From Candidatus Doudnabacteria bacterium RIFCSPHIGHO2_02_FULL_46_11 (GTDB lineage Bacteria > Patescibacteriota > Doudnabacteria > UBA920 > 2-02-FULL-46-11), in NCBI GenBank assembly GCA_001779955.1, contig MFES01000034.1:1-20577 (forward strand): a DNA stretch of 20,577 bases. The letters are read 5' to 3'. The notes beneath the pieces were generated by a model. That model was not told where the DNA came from. It did no database searches and was given only the letters and a program-made list of their open reading frames with translations. The translations under genes and the position numbers were made by a program. Below are positions 5,896-13,700 of this stretch, piece after piece. How positions within the stretch are numbered: the first letter of the stretch is position 1; each line of letters starts with the position of its first letter.

Positions 5896-7398
5896 ATGTC
5901 TAACTACGAACCAGTCATAGGTCTCGAGATACATATTCAGCTTAAAACCAAGTCTAAGCTGTTTTGTGCATCGCCCAACAGTTTTAACGTTGAATCGCCC
6001 AATACCAACATTTGTGAAATTTGCACCGGCCAGCCTGGTACTTTGCCAAGGCTTAATGCCGAGGCTTTGCGCAAGGCCATTATGGTGGGTCTAGCCTTAA
6101 ACTGTGAAACGGCGAAAATTACCAAATTTGACCGAAAGAATTATTTTTATCCGGATTTGCCAAAAGGTTATCAGATTTCGCAGTTTGATATGCCAATAAA
6201 CGGCAAAGGTAAGGTAATGGTGGGCAATCGGGAAATTGGCATTACCCGCGCGCATTTGGAAGAAGATGCCGGAAAGCTTTTGCATGAATTACCGGGGTCA
6301 GACCTCAAATCCTCACAGAGGTCTGACCCCAGGATGACCTACGTCGATTTTAACCGCGCTGGAGTGCCTCTATTAGAAGTTGTCACAGAACCTGATTTTA
6401 AAAGCCCCGAGGAGGCGGGCCTATTTTTACGGCAGTTAAGAAGCATTGTCCGTTATCTTGACGCATCAATGGCCGATATGGAAAAAGGCCATTTGCGTGT
6501 TGATGCAAATGTATCGGTCCGTAAAATTGGCGAAACTAAGCTTCCAGACTATAAAGTAGAGGTTAAGAACATGAATTCATTCAAGGCTGTGGAAGCGGCT
6601 TTGAGCTATGAGATAGAAAGGCAGACTGAATTATTAGAGAAGGGTGAAAAACCGATCGACGAAACGCGCGGGTTTGTTGACCATACAAAAACCACAGTTT
6701 CGCAGCGTACTAAAGAAGCGGCGCATGATTACCGCTATTTTCCCGAACCCGATTTGCCGCCAATTGCCATAACCGATGATTTTATTCAGGAGTTGCGCAT
6801 TGCGCTGCCCGAGCTGCCGCAAGCCAAAGCTAAAAGATTTATTAAAGAATATGATTTGCCGGAGAGTGATGTTTGGCAGATTGTTGATGACAAATCTTTT
6901 GCCAACTATTTTGAAAATGTGGCCTCGGAACTCGGCGCTTGGTTTGAAGCCGATAATATCTCGGTGGAAAAATATAAAAAATCCCTTAAATCTTTGGCCA
7001 ATTGGCTGACCGGTGATTTCCTGGCTATGCTTAACCGCGATGGAAAAACAGCCAATGAGAGCGGCCTAAGCCCGGAAAATTTTGCCGAATTAATAAAACT
7101 TATCGAGCAGGGAGTGATTTCGAATACTGCCGGTAAGTCGGTCTTGACTGAAATGTACGCTACCGGCGGCGACCCGAGTGATATTGTTGACCGACAGAAT
7201 CTGGGCCAGGTAAGCGATGAGGGTCTAATTGAAGGCGTGATAGATAAAGTGCTGGCTGCAAATCAAGAGGTTGTAGAAAAATATAAAGCCGGCAAAACCG
7301 GAGTATTGGGGGCGCTCGTGGGCGAGGTTATGAAACAAACGGATGGCCGCGCCAACCCGCAGCTGGTCAATGAAATTTTGAAAACAAAGTTAGATTGA
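5896..7398 (+). CDS. gatB: Asp/Glu-tRNA amidotransferase subunit B
   Basis: GatB activates the carboxyl of the mischarged aminoacyl-tRNA with ATP and completes amidation with ammonia channelled from GatA. At 500 residues it is slightly longer than usual. The N-terminal YEPVIGLEIHIQLKTKSKLF, the zinc-site-like cysteine cluster (C24, C40, C43), KNYFYPDLPKGYQISQ and HLRVDANVSV with EVKNMNSF are family signatures. The helical and tail (YqeY-like) domain that binds the tRNA elbow follows, ending in GRANPQLVNEILKTKL. An oddity lies at residues 134-145 (GSDLKSSQRSDP), between the conserved LEEDAGK and YVDFNRAG blocks. There the DNA is a perfect inverted repeat and the protein has about 12 more residues than I recall for B. 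subtilis GatB. The reading frame is intact and the gene probably functional. It ends in TGA. Confidence 0.97.
   Translation: MSNYEPVIGLEIHIQLKTKSKLFCASPNSFNVESPNTNICEICTGQPGTLPRLNAEALRKAIMVGLALNCETAKITKFDRKNYFYPDLPKGYQISQFDMPINGKGKVMVGNREIGITRAHLEEDAGKLLHELPGSDLKSSQRSDPRMTYVDFNRAGVPLLEVVTEPDFKSPEEAGLFLRQLRSIVRYLDASMADMEKGHLRVDANVSVRKIGETKLPDYKVEVKNMNSFKAVEAALSYEIERQTELLEKGEKPIDETRGFVDHTKTTVSQRTKEAAHDYRYFPEPDLPPIAITDDFIQELRIALPELPQAKAKRFIKEYDLPESDVWQIVDDKSFANYFENVASELGAWFEADNISVEKYKKSLKSLANWLTGDFLAMLNRDGKTANESGLSPENFAELIKLIEQGVISNTAGKSVLTEMYATGGDPSDIVDRQNLGQVSDEGLIEGVIDKVLAANQEVVEKYKAGKTGVLGALVGEVMKQTDGRANPQLVNEILKTKLD
6294..6330. repeat. REP-like palindrome inside gatB
   Basis: GGGGTCAGACCTC (6294-6306) and its exact reverse complement GAGGTCTGACCCC (6318-6330) flank an 11-base loop. 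The arms are more GC-rich than the surrounding gene, and the sequence type resembles mobile REP/RAYT-associated palindromes seen in many genomes (general knowledge, not checked). It falls in a variable surface loop of GatB and is read through in frame. Confidence 0.85.
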
Positions 7399-7404
7399 CG
7401 TTTC

Positions 7405-7440
7405 TATCACATTTACCTCCGATCGGAGGTAAATGTGATA
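7405..7440. terminator. Perfect 36-base palindrome between convergent gatB and miaA
   Basis: TATCACATTTACCTCCGA is followed directly by its exact reverse complement. Its location between two converging genes suggests a bidirectional transcription barrier or mRNA-end stabiliser. Neither side has a U-tract, so it is not a textbook intrinsic terminator; a protein-binding site or a mobile palindrome is also possible. Confidence 0.5.
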
Positions 7441-7457
7441 TACGGAGCGAAGACAGG

Positions 7458-8360
7458 TTAATATTGTAAAAAGTTTTCAGTTTTTTGTTTCGCCTCTTTA
7501 TTATTTTTTATCCAAACAACATCCCGCTTCCGCCACCAGGTAAGCTGGCGGCGGGCGTAGTCTAAGGTGTCATTTTCAAGCTGGGCCAAGGCAAAGTCCT
7601 TTTCAATTTCGCCTTTGGCCAGCTGGGCCATAATTTTTGGCCAAAGGCCCAATGATTCAAGCCGCTCCCAAGCCACTCCGTGATCATGGAGTTTTTTTAT
7701 TTCATCAAGCATTCCGGCCTCGAAATTTCTTCTGATATTTTTATGAACCCTTTCGCGCAGTTCTTCCGGGCTCAAGCTTATGCCGAGGATTAAGTAATTA
7801 AAATCTATTTCGCCTTTTTTCTGTTGGCTGAAAAACGGTTTTTTAGTTTCCATAACAACTTCAATTGCGCGGATCAGCCGGCGCGGGTTGCTGGTGTCGA
7901 TTATTTTGAAGCCTTCCGAGTCGAGGGCAGAATACATGTTTTGGAGTTTTTCCAGAGAAAGAACTTCAAGCTGTTCGCGCAAGCCGGGATTGGGTGTGAC
8001 TTCCGGAACCTGATAGCCTTCAAGCAGGGAAGTAACGTAAAGGCCGGTGCCGCCGACGATAAAAGGCACTTTGCCCGCCGAAAAAATCTCGGAGATTTTT
8101 AGGCGGGCAAGCCGCAAGTATTCAGATAAAGTGAGTGGTTCATCACGCAGGTCTGCCAGATCAAGCATGTGGTGGGGAATGCCCTTGGTTTCTTCCGCAG
8201 TGATTTTGCCTGATGAAAGATTCAGGCCTTTGTATATTTGTCTGGAATCCGCCGAAATTATTTCTCCACTGAATTTAAGGGCAAGCTCCACGCCTAAAGA
8301 CGATTTACCCGAGGCTGTCGGGCCGACAATGGCGATGATTTTGCGTTTACGAGTAGCCAT
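7458..8360 (-). CDS. miaA: tRNA dimethylallyltransferase
   Basis: MiaA transfers a dimethylallyl group to the N6 of A37 in tRNAs that read UNN codons, improving codon-anticodon pairing. The 300-residue protein has the P-loop GPTASGKS at residues 13-20. It is followed by the DSRQIYKGL substrate motif, KGIPHHMLDL, VGGTGLYV (the DMAPP pocket region), and the C-terminal DYARRQLTWWRKRDVVW signature. The ATG at 8360 is chosen because MATRKRKIIAIVG starts exactly where the family does; the upstream GTG/ATG-type extension would place the promoter inside the gene. A promoter TTGATT, 17 bases, TACAAT ends a few bases upstream, so the message is nearly leaderless and lacks a ribosome binding site. The gene converges with gatB and diverges from a small membrane protein. 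Confidence 0.95.
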   Translation of the reverse strand: MATRKRKIIAIVGPTASGKSSLGVELALKFSGEIISADSRQIYKGLNLSSGKITAEETKGIPHHMLDLADLRDEPLTLSEYLRLARLKISEIFSAGKVPFIVGGTGLYVTSLLEGYQVPEVTPNPGLREQLEVLSLEKLQNMYSALDSEGFKIIDTSNPRRLIRAIEVVMETKKPFFSQQKKGEIDFNYLILGISLSPEELRERVHKNIRRNFEAGMLDEIKKLHDHGVAWERLESLGLWPKIMAQLAKGEIEKDFALAQLENDTLDYARRQLTWWRKRDVVWIKNNKEAKQKTENFLQY

Positions 8361-8370
8361 AGTATAGTGA

Positions 8371-8399
8371 ATTGTAGAGGTGATGGGTGATAAAATCAA
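8371..8399 (-). promoter_or_regulatory. Promoter of miaA
   Basis: On the minus strand TTGATT (complement of 8394-8399) and TACAAT (complement of 8371-8376) are 17 bases apart. The predicted transcription start is around 8364, about 4 bases before the miaA ATG. The -35 box is the same hexamer as at lemA. Confidence 0.55.
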
Positions 8400-8626
8400 T
8401 AATTAAATACGTATTTAAATACGTATTTCCATACGTACTTATGTTCAATAGCCTTACTGCAAGAATTATGGGAGTGGCCGTAATAATCTTGCTAATTATA
8501 TTTTTGGTAATTTTTATATCTAAAAACCGTCCGGTTGGTGATTCTGGTTTTGAAAACGAACAGCAGCCCCAGGCAACGCAAAGCGAAGCAGAGGTGGAAT
8601 TTTTTGTGCCCGCTTCTCCTGAATAA
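8387..8626 (+). CDS. Small single-TM hypothetical protein
   Basis: The 79-residue reading frame encodes a membrane helix (about residues 28-46, MGVAVIILLIIFLVIFIS) followed by a charged, Glu/Gln-rich tail ending in FFVPASPE. I do not recognise a family. The start is uncertain. The GTG at 8387 has GAGGTG a few bases upstream and a possible promoter (TTGCGT 8341-8346, TATAGT 8363-8368). The ATGs at 8442 and 8469 give a 61- or 52-residue protein without a good ribosome site. With the early start, the N-terminus IIKYVFKYVFPYV is encoded by tandem 12-base palindromes, which makes that segment suspicious. The promoter region is shared with divergent miaA. A copy of the last codons recurs about 60 bases downstream in front of the terminator. 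Confidence 0.5.
   Translation: MIKSIIKYVFKYVFPYVLMFNSLTARIMGVAVIILLIIFLVIFISKNRPVGDSGFENEQQPQATQSEAEVEFFVPASPE
8405..8440. repeat. Tandem 12-base palindromes (two perfect, one degenerate)
   Basis: AAATACGTATTT occurs twice head to tail (8405-8416, 8417-8428), followed by the related CCATACGTACTT (8429-8440). Each perfect unit is itself a palindrome. Regularly spaced palindromes in the miaA/small-protein divergent region suggest clustered operator half-sites, although they also fall in the possible 5' end of the small reading frame. Confidence 0.75.
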
Positions 8627-8691
8627 ACATTCCTAGATTAACGATCTCGCAAGTCGTCATATACGTGCCCGCTTCTCCTGAAAAACATTCC
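8606..8691. repeat. Direct repeat duplicating the end of the small membrane gene
   Basis: The 28 bases 8606-8633, which hold the last codons and stop of the small gene, are repeated almost exactly at 8665-8691 with one base lost. The second copy leads into the terminator hairpin while the first does not. This looks like a local duplication or an insertion that separated the gene from its original terminator. Confidence 0.75.
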
Positions 8692-8719
8692 AACATTCTT
8701 AAGAATGTTGGAATGTTTT
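8682..8719. terminator. Bidirectional intrinsic terminator between the small gene and thrS
   Basis: AAAACATTCCAACATTCTT (8682-8700) is followed directly by its exact reverse complement, giving a 38-base perfect palindrome. The minus strand continues with TTTTT and the plus strand with TTTT, so it can terminate both convergent units. Confidence 0.8.
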
Positions 8720-8738
8720 GGGCGAGCCGATACTTTAA

Positions 8739-10487
8739 CTATAAGGTCTTTTTTGCGATCTCGGTTTCGATTTTTTCCAGGAATTTTTTAATTGTCTGCG
8801 AGCCTAAATCTTTGTCTCCTTTTCTTACGGCAACTTTTTTAGCCTTCATTTCTTTTTCGCCGAGAATCAGCATGTAAGGAATTTTTTGCCTAGAGGCTTC
8901 GCGGATTTTTTTGCCAATACTTTCATTGCGGTCGTCGAGCTCCACGCGGATATTTTGTTCTACTAGCTGTTTAACTAAATCTTTTGCGTATTTATTTTGC
9001 TTGTCGGTAATGGGCAATACCGCCACTTGCACAGGGGCGAGCCAAACCGGAAAAGCGCCGGCCAAGTGTTCGATAATAACCGCGAGGAATCTTTCGATGG
9101 ATCCCATGATTGCGGCATGGAGCATATAAATTCTTTCCGGTTGGCCCTGCTCGTTTATGCAGGTCAGGTCAAATCTTTCCGGCATATTCATATCGAGTTG
9201 AATGGTCGCCACCTGCCATTCGCGGCCTAAAGAATCCTTGGCCATAAAATCAAGCTTCGGTCCGTAAAAGGCCGCCTCGCCCGGCGCTTCAAAAAACGGA
9301 AGTTTTTTGTTTTTGGCGATTTTGCGCATAATATCTTCGGCTTTTTTCCAAAGCAACTTGTCGCCTAAGTATTTTTCCAGTGCTTTTGGATCAAACAGAG
9401 AAAGTCGAAGCCGCAATTTCAAGCCAAAAGGTTTGTAGAATTTAGTCACGATATCCCAAACTTTCAAAAGTTCGGTCTCAATCTGCGATTCGCGGCAAAA
9501 GACATGAGCGTCGTCCTGGGTAAAGGCGCGAAGTCTGGAGAAGCCCGAAAGTTCGCCCGTCTGCTCGTCGCGATAGCAGACGGTGGTATTGGCATAGCGC
9601 TGGGGGAGTTCCCTGTAGCTCCACATTTTACGCCTGTAAATTTCAATATGGTGCGGGCAGTTCATGGGCTTCATGGCGAAGATGTGCCCTTCCCGAGTTT
9701 TGATGTTGAAAAGTTCATCCTTGAATTTGTCCCAGTGCCCGCTTTTTTCGTAGAGCTCTTTTTTGGTAATATGCGGAATTTCCACTTTTTGGTAGCCATG
9801 GGCGTGTCGCAGTTCCCAGACAAAATCATCCAGGGTATTTCGTAAAATAGTGCCTTTAGGCGTCCAAAGCGGCAGGCCGGGACCGACTAAATCCGAGAAA
9901 ACGAACAAATCAAGGTCGCGGCCAAGTTTTTTATGGTCGCGCTTTTTGGCTTCTTCCAGCATGGCCAAATATTCGCCAAGTTCTTTTTTCGTTTCGAAAG
10001 CCAGCCCGTAAATGCGCGTCAGCATCTTGTTTTTTTCATTGCCGCGCCAATATGCGCCGGCGGTATGGGTCAGCGTAAACGAATCGGGGCTAATTTGGCG
10101 CATTGAGTCAACGTGTCCGCCGCGGCAAAGGTCCCAATAGTTACCCGATTTGTAAAAAGTCACTTTCTTTTTGCCGTTTTCAGTAAATTCATCGATAAGC
10201 TCATGCTTAAATTCATTACCCGTGTATTCTTTTTTGGCCGCCGCCGCGTCAAGTTCATGCCGGCTGAATCTGTCCCAGTCGGGTAAAATTTGCCGCATCT
10301 TTTTTTCGATTTTGGGCAGGTCGGCATCGCTTATCGGCCTGGAAAATTCAAAATCAAAATAAAAACCGTTTTCAATGGCCGGACCAATGGTGCGTTTAGT
10401 ATCTGGGTATAGTTCCAAGACGGCCGCCGCTAAAAGGTGAGCAAGAGAGTGTCTAATGTTATGGAGCTTTTCTTCTTTTTCAGGCAT
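8739..10487 (-). CDS. thrS: Threonyl-tRNA synthetase lacking the TGS domain
   Basis: ThrRS charges tRNA(Thr). The 582-residue protein begins directly with the editing (second additional) domain: HSLAHLLA gives H13 and H17, and the CRGGH motif follows. The class II catalytic core comes next, with MKPMNCPHH supplying the zinc cysteine, motif 2 YRDEQTGELSGFSRLRAF, QDDAH and YMLHAAIMGS, the last two supplying further zinc histidines. The anticodon-binding domain ends the protein (APVQVAVLPITDKQNKYA onward). The N-terminal TGS domain present in E. coli ThrRS is absent, which shortens the protein by about 60 residues. The ATG at 10487 is chosen because an in-frame start at 10586 would be translated from the T-box and terminator. 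The gene is controlled by a T-box leader, so it should be induced when uncharged tRNA(Thr) accumulates. It ends at a strong bidirectional terminator. Confidence 0.96.
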   Translation of the reverse strand: MPEKEEKLHNIRHSLAHLLAAAVLELYPDTKRTIGPAIENGFYFDFEFSRPISDADLPKIEKKMRQILPDWDRFSRHELDAAAAKKEYTGNEFKHELIDEFTENGKKKVTFYKSGNYWDLCRGGHVDSMRQISPDSFTLTHTAGAYWRGNEKNKMLTRIYGLAFETKKELGEYLAMLEEAKKRDHKKLGRDLDLFVFSDLVGPGLPLWTPKGTILRNTLDDFVWELRHAHGYQKVEIPHITKKELYEKSGHWDKFKDELFNIKTREGHIFAMKPMNCPHHIEIYRRKMWSYRELPQRYANTTVCYRDEQTGELSGFSRLRAFTQDDAHVFCRESQIETELLKVWDIVTKFYKPFGLKLRLRLSLFDPKALEKYLGDKLLWKKAEDIMRKIAKNKKLPFFEAPGEAAFYGPKLDFMAKDSLGREWQVATIQLDMNMPERFDLTCINEQGQPERIYMLHAAIMGSIERFLAVIIEHLAGAFPVWLAPVQVAVLPITDKQNKYAKDLVKQLVEQNIRVELDDRNESIGKKIREASRQKIPYMLILGEKEMKAKKVAVRKGDKDLGSQTIKKFLEKIETEIAKKTL

Positions 10488-10725
10488 AGTACTATCTTTT
10501 AAAAATAAATCCCCAAAGCTCAACCGCAAAAAATTTTGCGGGAAAGCTTTGGGGTTCATCTCGTTTATTACGAGGAACGGTTCCACCCAAATATACTTTA
10601 AGTTATGGGACTCTGTGATTGGTAGTCACGTCGTCGTCCCAAGGAGCAAAAGTTGGCGTAGTCCCGTAGCGCCCGCCCCAGGCGGGCAACTATTGGAATG
10701 GCTAAATCAGTACTTCAAAATGGCT
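10488..10725 (-). promoter_or_regulatory. T-box riboswitch leader of thrS
   Basis: The leader contains GGGTGGAACCG (complement of 10578-10588), the conserved T-box. It builds a textbook antiterminator in RNA order: GGG, bulge UGGAACC, GUUCCUCGU, loop, ACGAG, then GAAC and CCC closing against GUUC and GGG. The UGGA of the bulge would pair with a UCCA tRNA 3' end, as in the B. subtilis thrS T-box. The CCCC closing the antiterminator is also the first strand of the downstream terminator, so the two folds exclude each other. Upstream are a GC hairpin (complement of 10671-10687) and a stem with a 7-base loop containing ACC (complement of 10621-10623), a possible threonine specifier; another candidate is ACU at the complement of 10658-10660. 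Stem I is not of classical form, so the specifier is not settled. Confidence 0.85.
10501..10554 (-). terminator. Attenuator terminator of the thrS T-box
   Basis: CCCCAAAGCT pairs with AGCTTTGGGG (10511-10520 with 10545-10554), with an inner helix CCGCAAAA/TTTTGCGG. On the minus strand it is followed by ATTTATTTTT. It competes with the antiterminator for the CCCC strand and lies just before the thrS start codon. Confidence 0.85.
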
Positions 10726-13700
10726 TAGCTAATTATATCAGCTTTATCATAAAAACTCAAAATGCTTTTAACTCTATCTCTAAGTTCTTGGTTGAGTTCA
10801 ATTCTATAAGACGTGGCAATCTGCCGGTTGTTGCCTTCTTTATCGGGAATCACCAGAACAACCTGCGTATCACCTGGGAAGCCTTCAAAAGCTTTTTTAA
10901 GCTCGCTAAAAATAGTTTGGTCGGCTGAAAAGGGAATGCTCACGGCAATGCGGTTCAATTTTTCGCGATCATTTGTTTGGTACGGCATGGCCGATTCGCG
11001 CTTCGTTTTTTTGTACAGCTTATCGATATTTTCCTGGTTCAGTTCAAGCAGTTGGTCAAGAATAATTTTGTTCTCGCCATCTTTGTCGGAGATTTTGCCG
11101 GCTGCCAGCACACGGGCCGATGATTCGATGAGCGCCAGGTTTTGCGTAAAAAGCCTGGGGAAGCAAATTGTTTCGAGGGTTCCTGTCAAATCTTCTATAG
11201 TGAGAAAAGCCATTGGTTCGCCTTTGCGCGTGGTAATTTTATGGACTTTGCTGAAGATGCCTCCTATTACCACCGTTTCTCCTTCGCGCATATCGGCTAC
11301 TTCTTTAATGGGTGTGAGTTTGGCAAGCAAGTCTTCGTGCTCTTCAAGTGGATGGGCGGTAATGTAAAGGCCCAAAAGTTCTTTTTCCCAAGTGAGTTTT
11401 TGGTCGGTGCTGGCGGCTTCGGCCGCGACTAACATGAAAGAAGCGGCTCCGCCGTTCGCGTTTTTTGGGCCTGTGCCGAATAAACTGCTTTGGCCTTCGA
11501 TAATATTCCGCTTGCCGCTTCTGGCGGTCTCAAGAATTGATTCAAGGTTTGTGAGCAGGATGTTTCTTTCGGCCATTGAATCAAAGGCACCGCAGCAGAT
11601 GAGTGATTCAACAGCTTTCCTGTTTAGGGTTTTACTGGAAAGTCTGCTGGCAAAATTCTGAATAGAAGAGTACGCTCCGTTTGCCTTTCGCTCCTTAATT
11701 ATTTCCGAAACAACGTCATGTCCCACGTTTTTTACGGCAGTCAGGGCCCAACGGATAGCCGGAGGCCCCGAGTTTGTCGATGGATCGATGACGCTGAACA
11801 TCTTAAAACTTTCGTTAATGTCGGGCGGCAGGACGGCAATGCCCATTTTTTTGCATTCTTCTACGGCCGCGGCAACTTTGTCCAAATCGTGCGATTCCGC
11901 AGTCAGTACCGCTGCCATAAATTCGGCCGGGTAGTTGGCCTTTAGATAGGCGGTTTGATAGGTGACTAAGGCGTAGGAAGCGGCATGGGCTTTGCCGAAT
12001 CCGTAAGCTTGAAATGGCTCGAAAAGTTTCCAGAGCATTTCCGCAAATCCCGGAGTCTGGCCGTTCTGGATGATGCCTTTGGTTAGCTTTTCCTTTTGCG
12101 CGGCCATTTCTGCCGGTATTTTTTTGCCCACAGCTTTTCTGAATTTATCGGCTTCTTCCCAGTTATAGCCGGCAAGTTCCAAGGCGCAAAACAGAAGGTC
12201 GTCCTGATAGACTATTAATCCGTAGGATTTATCCAAAAATTTTTCCATGCGGGGGTCAAGATATTTAATGAGTTTGGGGTTGTGTTTGCGTCGAATGTAT
12301 TCCGGAATGCTTTCCATCGGGCCCGGTCGGTAGAGAGCGATCATGGCGGCTATATCAAACATGCTCGTGGGTTTTAGTTCTTTTAAATAGGCGGTCATGC
12401 CTGAACCGCCCAGTTGGAACACGCCGACCGTTTCACCTTTGGCCAGCAAGTCAAAAGTTTTTTTATCGTCCCAAGGCAGATTTTCTAAGTCAATCTTCAC
12501 ACCGTGCTTTTTTTCTATAATTTCTACGGCGTTGCCAAGAATAGACAGATTTCTGATCCCTAGAAAATCCATTTTCACCAGCCCCACGTCCTCGACGGCA
12601 TGCATATCGTATTGGGTAACCATGCCAAGGCCCGCCACATCGTGCTGTACTGGGGTGTAATCGGTTAAAGAGGTTGGCGCGATAACTACGCCTGCCGCGT
12701 GGACCGAAGAGTGCCTGGCCGATCCCTCAACTTTTTTTACCAAATCTATAATTTTTTTGGCCTCGGGGTCGTTGTCGTACATAGCCTTTAGCTCCGGCAC
12801 CGTTTGCAAAGCTTTGGCGATGGGCATAGGAAAACCCTGGCGGGGCGGGGGAATGAGCTTGGCTATTGCGTCGCATTTGGCGTAGGGTATGCCCAAAACC
12901 CGGCCAACATCGCGCACGGCGGCGCGGGCCAGCATTGTTCCAAAAGTGATTATTTGGGCAACCTTGTCCGTGCCGTATTTTTGAGTAACGTAATCAATTG
13001 CTTCATTGCGGCGGTTATCGGCAATATCAACGTCGATATCCGGCGCCGAAGGGCGCAAGGGGTTCAGGAAGCGCTCAAAAGGAAGCAGCCAGTCTATTGG
13101 GTTGATGTTGGTAATCCCTAAACAATAAGAAACCAGGCTGCCCGCGGCCGAACCTCGGGTGGTGGTAATAATGCCGCGCTCGCGCATCCAATTAACAAAA
13201 TCGGCTACAACCAAGAAGTAAGCCGGATAGCCCTTGTCATTAATGACTTTCAGCTCGTATTCTATCCGTTGCCTGATTTCGTCATTAATGTCTTGAGCCT
13301 CGTATCGCTTGGTCAGGCCCTCATAGGTCTTTTCGCTAAGATACTGAGCGTTGCTTTTACCGCCCGGTATTTCAAAAACCGGAAAGTAGCGGCCGCCAAT
13401 CTCGATTTCCGCATTGCAGCGCTCGGCGATTGTCACGGATTGCTCAACCGGTGCGGTGTCTGCCCCGAATTTTTTATAAACTTCTTCGGGCGAGTAAAGT
13501 GAAAGGTCAATGCCGCGCATATCAAGCCGCTCCGTGTCTGAAACAAGCTTGCCGGTAGACACGCAAACCAAGGCGTCCTGGGCTTCGGCGTCATCGGGGC
13601 GCAGATAGTGGCAGTCGAGCGTGGCCACGCGCGGCACGCCACTCGCTATGCTTAATTCTTTCAGGAAGTCGTTGACTTTTCCTTGCTCGGGAACTTCCGG

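Noticed and set aside
5896..7398. UGA recoded as glycine (Gracilibacteria/SR1 code)
   Set aside because: gatB and the PaaX-like gene end in TGA exactly where their families end, and no in-frame TGA occurs in conserved regions.
8665..8877. 70-residue plus-strand frame across the terminator
   Set aside because: It runs through the duplicated gene end, the bidirectional terminator and the antisense of thrS; no start signal or domain.
10488..10586. 33-residue N-terminal extension of thrS
   Set aside because: It would be encoded by the antiterminator and terminator of the T-box leader; the synthetase similarity begins at the later ATG.
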